Shown: piece by piece, positions 7,869-12,296 of the stretch
Numbering within the stretch: the stretch's first letter is position 1
How the letters are laid out: the number at the start of each line of letters is the position of its first letter
From: CAZBBC01 sp964489835
GTDB taxonomy: Bacteria > Calditrichota > Calditrichia > JAJRVZ01
Length of the DNA: 12,296 bases
NCBI GenBank assembly: GCA_964489835.1
Contig: CAZBBC010000138.1
Span: 1 to 12,296 of the forward strand
Direction: 5' to 3'
Made by a program: the position numbers and the translations under genes
Notes under the pieces: generated by a model
The model's input: the letters and a program-made list of their open reading frames with translations, nothing else
What the model was told of the DNA's origin: nothing
Database searches by the model: none

Positions 7869-7896
7869 TTGTAAAGATGAATTGTATAAATATAAT
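7869..7896 (+). promoter_or_regulatory. Possible sigma70-type promoter
   Basis: In the 206-base gap between 7805 and 8012, TTGTAA (7869-7874) lies 16 bases before a perfect TATAAT (7891-7896). It would give a leader of about 110 bases for the gene at 8012. The region is very AT-rich, so a chance match is quite possible. The gap also holds a 60-codon ORF from 7908 that overlaps the next gene in another frame and that I do not support. Confidence 0.3.
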
Positions 7897-8011
7897 ACTG
7901 GTATCATATGAACAAATGGGCAACATTTGTAGTATACAGAGATATATCAGGAAGTTACAGTTATAACAACAGTATAATTTATTTTTCTCCCGTTCTCAAA
8001 ATAACTATTCC

Positions 8012-8950
8012 ATGTATCATTCTGAATACCAGAGAATATTTTTACATCGACTACAAATATCATTTATCATCAGCTTATCTTTGTTAATCGCTTTGTTCTA
8101 TTTTTATCCCCGCTTTGAATCGCTTTATAAAGATAGCTTCCGTGATTCATCACCGGATTTTGTGATCATAACCGTTCCCCGAACCATTCAGACATTAGAA
8201 AAAGCGCCAACCAAACCCATGCTTCCCGGTATTGCCGTTGAATCGGATGAGATAGAGATTTTAGATGAAGTTGGAATATACAAACACTTAAATGAACAGG
8301 ATATGGATACCATTTTAGTGCTTTATTACCCGGGATTAAAATATCGAAATTTAACCGAACCATTTGATGCCTCTAGTATAACTGCTAGTGAAGATGAGGA
8401 TTCTTTGTCACAATATTTTGAATATCTGGCTAAAAGACTTAAGAACATGGATCTCCCAGGATATACAGTATATCCCTCAGCGCAAGTGGAGCGTGAATTA
8501 AATATGGCCATGGGAAGATCACCTACAGTAGGAATAAGGATCCCCGTTAATTTGGGGGAAATATTTTCAGGCGCATCGGGTCATATTTATCCAGAACGAG
8601 AATCGAAGAATCTCAGTGTACAAAATATTATCGCTTCATATAAGAGATTTGATATTCTCGAATCCCTCTGGATGAACGGCGCACAAACGATTCTTGAGTT
8701 ATATGAATCTGATTCGCTCAGTTATAAAAATACTTATCGTTCTTTACAACACTCTCTGGACGAACTTATCATTAATGGACTGGTGGAAAGGGCAAAATCT
8801 GCAAAGGGATTATATCAGTTTAAAGCCGTTTATTCACATAAAGAAATGATTGGAATTGTAGCCGCTTTTCGCTACGACAGACCTCTTGAGCAAAATGAAA
8901 AATCTGAGATATTAACAGATATATTACAGCGACTGTTTGATTATTATTAA
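8012..8950 (+). CDS. Membrane-anchored protein, TonB-like N-terminus, BlaI-like winged helix
   Basis: This is a 312-residue protein. Residues 14-32 form one membrane segment after a basic N-terminus (Arg8, His12, Arg13), followed by a polar region, FVIITVPRTIQTLEKAPTKP, then MLPGIAVESDEIEILDE (70-86). That order, with a hydrophobic segment, a valine-rich strand, a proline-containing linker and an acidic 'SDE..ILDE' turn, resembles the N-terminus of TonB-type energy-transducing proteins of FCB bacteria. Residues 209-278 read like the winged helix of BlaI/MecI/CopY repressors: RFDILESLWMNGAQTILELYE, then SYKNTYRSLQHSLDELIINGLVERAKS, then GLYQFKAVYS. The middle (90-205) I do not recognise. No peptidase (BlaR1-like) domain is present. 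There is no Shine-Dalgarno sequence near the ATG. It is single and convergent with the minus-strand operon. The role is unknown; the two similarities are by eye and need a profile search. Confidence 0.6.
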   Translation: MYHSEYQRIFLHRLQISFIISLSLLIALFYFYPRFESLYKDSFRDSSPDFVIITVPRTIQTLEKAPTKPMLPGIAVESDEIEILDEVGIYKHLNEQDMDTILVLYYPGLKYRNLTEPFDASSITASEDEDSLSQYFEYLAKRLKNMDLPGYTVYPSAQVERELNMAMGRSPTVGIRIPVNLGEIFSGASGHIYPERESKNLSVQNIIASYKRFDILESLWMNGAQTILELYESDSLSYKNTYRSLQHSLDELIINGLVERAKSAKGLYQFKAVYSHKEMIGIVAAFRYDRPLEQNEKSEILTDILQRLFDYY

Positions 8951-9003
8951 CGGTGCTGCTACTATTATAGATCTTTAGGGTGAGTTCTTTAAATAAAAGC
9001 CTT

Positions 9004-9017
9004 ATGTTTTAAAACAT
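9004..9017. repeat. 14-bp perfect palindrome, ATGTTTTAAAACAT
   Basis: This perfect palindrome lies in the 175-base gap between the two convergent genes. It has no loop and is AT-rich, so as RNA it would be a weak hairpin; as DNA it could be an operator or part of a bidirectional terminator. The nearby sequence also has a direct repeat GATATTC at 9030 and 9041. No U-tract follows clearly. Function not supported. Confidence 0.25.
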
Positions 9018-9116
9018 CTAAATCGTTTGATATTCAGCTGATATTCAAAGAGGAAGCAAGTTTCAACCGGACACTCGTGATTATTTATAAAATATTTATT
9101 TCATGCCACGAATAGT

Positions 9117-9150
9117 TTTCACGTTTCACGCTTGACGTTTCACGTTTGAC
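9117..9150. repeat. Heptamer tandem repeat, unit YTTSACG, about five copies
   Basis: Five consecutive 7-base units, TTTCACG, TTTCACG, CTTGACG, TTTCACG and a partial TTTGAC, run from 9117 to 9150. They overlap the end of the methyltransferase gene and supply its stop (9126-9128). Similar CACGTTT-rich runs occur scattered between genes in various FCB-type genomes (my recollection, not checked). It could be a dispersed repeat element or a slippage product. Confidence 0.6.
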
Positions 9151-9734
9151 TTAGAAGTCACTATCATCTCATATTGTTTGAAAGGACCATGCGCTAATTT
9201 CTGTTTTTGTATAATTTCAAATCCTGCCTTATCAAATTCTAATTGAATATCATTTAATGAGCATAAACCATAATTTTTTGTCACCGGTTTAAACAACTTT
9301 ATTAACCATATGGGGAGAATCAGGTCCAGCCATATCAGGTATCCGCCGGGTTTTAGAACGCGCCCAATTTCGGCAACTGCCTTTGGCCAGCCCGGCATAT
9401 GATGAAAGGCATTTTGGCAGACGACCAGGTTAAAACGGTTATCCTCAAATGACAGGTTGGATGCATCTTCGACCTGAAAATGCAAATTTGGTACTCTCTC
9501 ATTCATTTCTTTGGCCAATTGAATTTCTTCCGGGTCAAAATCCGTCCCGTAAACCGTCATATCATAATGCTTGGCCAGATAGGCGGATACAAGCCCAATA
9601 CCACAGCCGATCTCCAGTGCATGGGTAAAATTCTCCGAATCGATCTGAGCGAGTCTGTCGCGAACCCTGACTATATTTTTTTCAGCTTTTTCGCGACGAT
9701 TGACAAAGCGTTTCTCAAATTTGGTCATTTTCAT
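9126..9734 (-). CDS. Class I SAM-dependent methyltransferase
   Basis: The 202-residue product has the core of Methyltransf_11/25-type enzymes: motif I EIGCGIG at 41-47, acidic ends of strands 2 and 3 (Asp65 in YGTDFD and Asp90 in VEDAS), motif IV FNLVVCQNAFHHM (101-113) and the post-motif helix with VLKPGGYL (127-133). Such enzymes transfer methyl groups from SAM to small molecules or lipids. It is the last gene of the minus-strand group, 22 bases after the LolA-like stop. TAAGGAG lies 8-9 bases before the ATG at 9734, so the start is firm. Residues 196-202 are encoded by the heptamer repeat, and the natural end is probably near MIVTSK. The context suggests a membrane-associated substrate such as an envelope lipid or quinone, but the enzyme has no transmembrane segment of its own that I trust (ILPIWLIKLF at 139-148 is hydrophobic but short). 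Confidence 0.85.
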   Translation of the reverse strand: MKMTKFEKRFVNRREKAEKNIVRVRDRLAQIDSENFTHALEIGCGIGLVSAYLAKHYDMTVYGTDFDPEEIQLAKEMNERVPNLHFQVEDASNLSFEDNRFNLVVCQNAFHHMPGWPKAVAEIGRVLKPGGYLIWLDLILPIWLIKLFKPVTKNYGLCSLNDIQLEFDKAGFEIIQKQKLAHGPFKQYEMIVTSKSNVKRQA

Positions 9735-9756
9735 TACAGTGACTCCTTATATTAAT

Positions 9757-10554
9757 TTATTCCCGTTCGAGGTAACGGGTGGTGAAATATTCTTTTTTTA
9801 CATCAGGAACAAATTGGACTTTTTCCACACGTAAAATTGATTTCCGGCCATCCTGTTTATTTTCCATTCCCATGTGCATCAACCGGTATTTATGGTTTTT
9901 GGTATCTAATTCTTTTATTTCATAGACGGTCAGTTCTTTGTGCAATTCTGCATCGAGATCAAAATACACCGCCCGACGGATCACATAGTCCTGTTTCCCA
10001 ATATACGATATTTTTTTGGAGAAACCATTTTCATCAGCGATATCATCATCTTTTGGCTTGATCTCGATTTCCCAGCACCAGACGTCATCAATCTCCTCTT
10101 CACCTAAGATATTATATGTAAAATTTTCGACCATCGGTGGTGTCATATCGGCATAAGAAAACTCGGAGCCCATAAAACTTTTTGCATTTTCTGAACTGAC
10201 GATACGACGTGTCTTTCTCAAAGCCGGCATGTAAATCCATTTATCATCATCTTTTTCACGGTAATCAAAGGTCAGGAAACCGGTACCTTTCACATCGGCC
10301 GGGGTTATGAAACGAATCAGCTTCTTTTCGGTTTGACCATTTTCATATAACTTGGATATTTGGGCCAACTGGCAAACACGTTGACGACCCTTACTGTCGA
10401 TGATCGTCATGGTGACAATGGCTTCAGCTCCGGCAATCCGGGTAGCTTCAATAGATTTTTCCTGTATCTCCCAGCCGGTCAAGGAGGATTGCGCCTTCAA
10501 GCTCAGCACGGCACAAACAAGCGACAAAACGATGACGTAAGCATTAATATTCAT
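9757..10554 (-). CDS. LolA-like outer-membrane lipoprotein-sorting protein
   Basis: This 265-residue periplasmic protein carries a signal peptide (residues 1-21, cleavage likely after LKA). The mature part fits the LolA-like family often annotated as outer membrane lipoprotein-sorting protein: an incomplete beta-barrel for carrying lipids. The hallmark stretch runs from 81 to 137: RFITPADVKGTGFL, a YREKDDDKWIYMPALRKTRRI segment split across 98-118, then SENAKSFMGSEFSYADM. These proteins are typically encoded beside an MMPL/RND transporter, as here, and are believed to take a lipidated or lipid cargo from it across the periplasm. AAGGAG lies about 8 bases before the ATG at 10554. The gene sits between the transporter (99 bases upstream, a gap that includes a palindromic element) and the methyltransferase (22 bases downstream). 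Cargo unknown. Confidence 0.88.
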   Translation of the reverse strand: MNINAYVIVLSLVCAVLSLKAQSSLTGWEIQEKSIEATRIAGAEAIVTMTIIDSKGRQRVCQLAQISKLYENGQTEKKLIRFITPADVKGTGFLTFDYREKDDDKWIYMPALRKTRRIVSSENAKSFMGSEFSYADMTPPMVENFTYNILGEEEIDDVWCWEIEIKPKDDDIADENGFSKKISYIGKQDYVIRRAVYFDLDAELHKELTVYEIKELDTKNHKYRLMHMGMENKQDGRKSILRVEKVQFVPDVKKEYFTTRYLERE

Positions 10555-10583
10555 CTCATTCTCCTTTCAAATTTCCCCGTAGT

Positions 10584-10613
10584 AGTAGAGACGTAATATG
10601 CTACGTCTCTACT
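10584..10613. repeat. 12-bp inverted repeat around GTAGAGACGTA
   Basis: Two perfect 12-base arms, AGTAGAGACGTA and TACGTCTCTACT, flank a 6-base loop (ATATGC) in the 99-base gap between the MMPL and LolA-like genes. The GTAGAGACG...CGTCTCTAC core is the form of a dispersed palindrome I recall from many bacterial genomes. As RNA it makes a strong hairpin, but no U-tract follows on either strand, so a REP-like element or a processing signal that tunes the ratio of the two proteins is more likely than a terminator. Confidence 0.7.
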
Positions 10614-10653
10614 TAGAGAGCTCTGTTGTTTTAAATTTAATCCTATTTTTCTG

Positions 10654-12296
10654 TTAAATTTCCTCACTGATAACGTAAATCTCTTTTTCTGTAACAAATT
10701 GTTCTTGAATTTTTGCTGTATCAGGTTCAAGGAATTTTGGTTTCATGACGATAACTAGTGCCGGGATGACCACCAGGGCACCGATCAGGCAGGCGAAAAT
10801 GGAAACCACAACCAAAAAGCCAAAAAAACGAACCGGTACAAAACTGGACATTAACAGCACAACAAAACCGATGATCACTGAAAAAGCATTAAATATAATT
10901 CCCCGTCCGGTGGTGAGTAGTGTCTTCCGCGCCGCTTTTTCATAATTCAAACCGTTCCGGCGTTCTTCTTTATAACGCCATAGAAAATGAATGGTATAAT
11001 CGATGCCCACGCCGATCATTATGGATGATAACAAGGCAGTTGCTACATTTAGTTCAATATCCAGCCAGCCCATCAAACCGAAAAGAATGACCATAGAAAG
11101 TATCAAAGGAATGACAGCAATAATTCCTGCCGAGAGAGAGCGAAACAAAATCATTAATAGTATGGAAACCATCAGCAATGCCAGGGTAAGGGAGATAAAC
11201 TGACCATCGACCACTTTGTCTGAAAGGTCTGAGAATATATCCGCAATCCCGCCCACCAGATAGATATCGGGATCATCCTTTATTCTGTTTTTTATACGAT
11301 CGACCACCTTTCTCAATACCGGTGTGCTGGAAGTGTTTATTCGGGCGGTTATAATGGCGTGTTCATAATTAAAATCAACCAGTTTCTCGAAATCATCCGG
11401 ATCACCACTCATATGGTATAGTTCAAAATACTGAGCCACAGCGTTTCGGTTTTGAGGAATCGTATCATAGCCGTCTTCACTTTTTTCATTGAGTACACGA
11501 CTCATCTGCCGCACCACCCGAGCAATGGAGATAGTATTACCCACTTCGGGATAGGTGCCGATTTCTTTTTCTAATCTATCAATTTTTTTCAGAATTGCCG
11601 GATCTTTAATATCGCCCTTAAAAACAACGGATACGGGAAAAAAGCCACCAAGATTTTTGTTGATCAAATCCGCTGAAATGGCTACAGGATGATCAGTTTC
11701 ATAATAATTAATCGGATCAGTATTCACAGTAACAGAAAATATCCCGACGGAGGTGATAATGCTAAAAAGCAGAGCACCTAGAATCACTGTTTTAGGCCGA
11801 TCCGTTACAAGATTGCCAAACAGGCCGAGTATTCGTTCCAATACGGGCTGTTTACGGTTGCTGAAATCCGCTAATATAACCGGCTTGGCTTTGGGAAGCA
11901 GTGAGATCACGGCTGGAATAAAAAAGAGGCTGGCCGCCAGAGCAAATAAGATACCCGCTGCCGCTAAAACACCTAATTGCCCGGCAGGGATCATAACGTG
12001 CCCCTGTAAACACAGCATGCCAACCGCCGTGGTTAATCCGGTAAGTAAAACAGGCAGTCCCAAACTGCGAAACATGTTTTTAGCCAATGTTTTTTTGCTC
12101 ATTGTATTACCAGGACTGTTGTCTTCCTGATATTTGGCCATCATATGGATGCCATAATCGTTAGCCACAGCAATTAGTATAACCGGTAAAATAATAGTGA
12201 TTTGCCAACCAAGCAGAGGGATTAATCCCATGGAGAAAAGGATGGCCATTAACACAACGAAAAAGGGCAGAAAAACACCACGCAGCTGTCTGAAGC
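10654..12296 (-). CDS. MMPL/RND-family transporter, 5' end outside window
   Basis: The reading frame is open to the window edge, and the 13 codons before the apparent GTG start at 12255 (LRGVFLPFFV and so on) also look like a membrane segment, so the true start lies beyond 12296. The visible 533 residues from 12255 hold the end of the first and all of the second RND half. Segments near 1-14 and 17-35 carry ANDYGIH (31-37), and later come GVGIDYTIHF (415-424), the conserved acid-containing motif of both halves, a periplasmic loop of about 175 residues (178-352), and five C-terminal membrane segments to about 505. MMPL proteins export lipids or hydrophobic molecules using the proton gradient. 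With the LolA-like gene directly downstream, this probably moves a lipid or lipoprotein to the outer membrane. Substrate not shown. Confidence 0.88.
   Translation of the reverse strand, partial: FRQLRGVFLPFFVVLMAILFSMGLIPLLGWQITIILPVILIAVANDYGIHMMAKYQEDNSPGNTMSKKTLAKNMFRSLGLPVLLTGLTTAVGMLCLQGHVMIPAGQLGVLAAAGILFALAASLFFIPAVISLLPKAKPVILADFSNRKQPVLERILGLFGNLVTDRPKTVILGALLFSIITSVGIFSVTVNTDPINYYETDHPVAISADLINKNLGGFFPVSVVFKGDIKDPAILKKIDRLEKEIGTYPEVGNTISIARVVRQMSRVLNEKSEDGYDTIPQNRNAVAQYFELYHMSGDPDDFEKLVDFNYEHAIITARINTSSTPVLRKVVDRIKNRIKDDPDIYLVGGIADIFSDLSDKVVDGQFISLTLALLMVSILLMILFRSLSAGIIAVIPLILSMVILFGLMGWLDIELNVATALLSSIMIGVGIDYTIHFLWRYKEERRNGLNYEKAARKTLLTTGRGIIFNAFSVIIGFVVLLMSSFVPVRFFGFLVVVSIFACLIGALVVIPALVIVMKPKFLEPDTAKIQEQFVTEKEIYVISEEI

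Noticed and set aside
7958..7979. TTACAG...TATAAT as a promoter
   Set aside because: The spacing is only 12 bases, too short for a sigma70 promoter.
7908..8090. 60-codon ORF overlapping the TonB-like gene
   Set aside because: It overlaps the start of a much longer gene in another frame and has no recognisable pattern or ribosome binding site.
11753..12130. 125-codon plus-strand ORF
   Set aside because: It is antisense to the MMPL transporter and low in complexity.
1..12296. CRISPR array, tRNA, rRNA, insertion sequence or phage genes
   Set aside because: I looked for regular spaced repeats, cloverleaf-like ends, transposase motifs and phage proteins and saw none.

Overview
The window looks like chromosomal DNA of a Gram-negative bacterium of moderately low GC, most likely from the FCB side of the tree (Calditrichaeota, KSB1, Marinimicrobia or Bacteroidota-like). 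The basis is a LolA-like/MMPL pair that acts between inner and outer membrane, lipoprotein and Tat signals, a TonB-like N-terminus, and carbohydrate-degradation families (GH20, GxGYxYP, parallel beta-helix) common in these groups. The lineage is inferred; there is no rRNA or tRNA in the window to confirm it.

Layout, left to right. Positions 1-323 hold the broken C-terminal end of a YCII-type protein. Next come an MFS efflux transporter (324-1535, TTG start) and a gap with one small ORF. Positions 1781-3428 are a compact carbohydrate-gene region: an apparently intact secreted lipoprotein that looks like a TIM-barrel glycoside hydrolase, then the last ~100 residues of a GH20 beta-hexosaminidase, then about 60 residues of a parallel beta-helix (pectate-lyase-like) protein. 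The last two are headless remnants lying in one reading frame, separated by a TAG stop. Positions 3467-7805 look like one operon: a Tat-exported lipoprotein of the GxGYxYP family, a large polytopic membrane protein I cannot name, and a short secreted protein that looks like an internally deleted remnant of a larger beta-sandwich/FG-GAP protein. Positions 8012-8950 encode an odd single-pass membrane protein whose N-terminus resembles TonB-type proteins and whose C-terminus resembles the BlaI/MecI winged helix. On the minus strand, reading in from the right edge, is an operon of an MMPL/RND exporter (its 5' end lies outside the window), a LolA-like sorting protein and a class I SAM methyltransferase.

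How they may work together: the left two thirds is a carbohydrate-use island in decay or turnover, with exported hydrolase-like proteins anchored at the cell surface. The minus-strand operon is a separate envelope module, probably moving a lipid or lipoprotein to the outer membrane, with a methyltransferase possibly acting on the same cargo. The clearest oddities are the TonB-like/BlaI-like fusion, the run of truncated carbohydrate genes, the GxGYxYP plus membrane-protein pair, and a 7-bp repeat that supplies the C-terminus of the methyltransferase.
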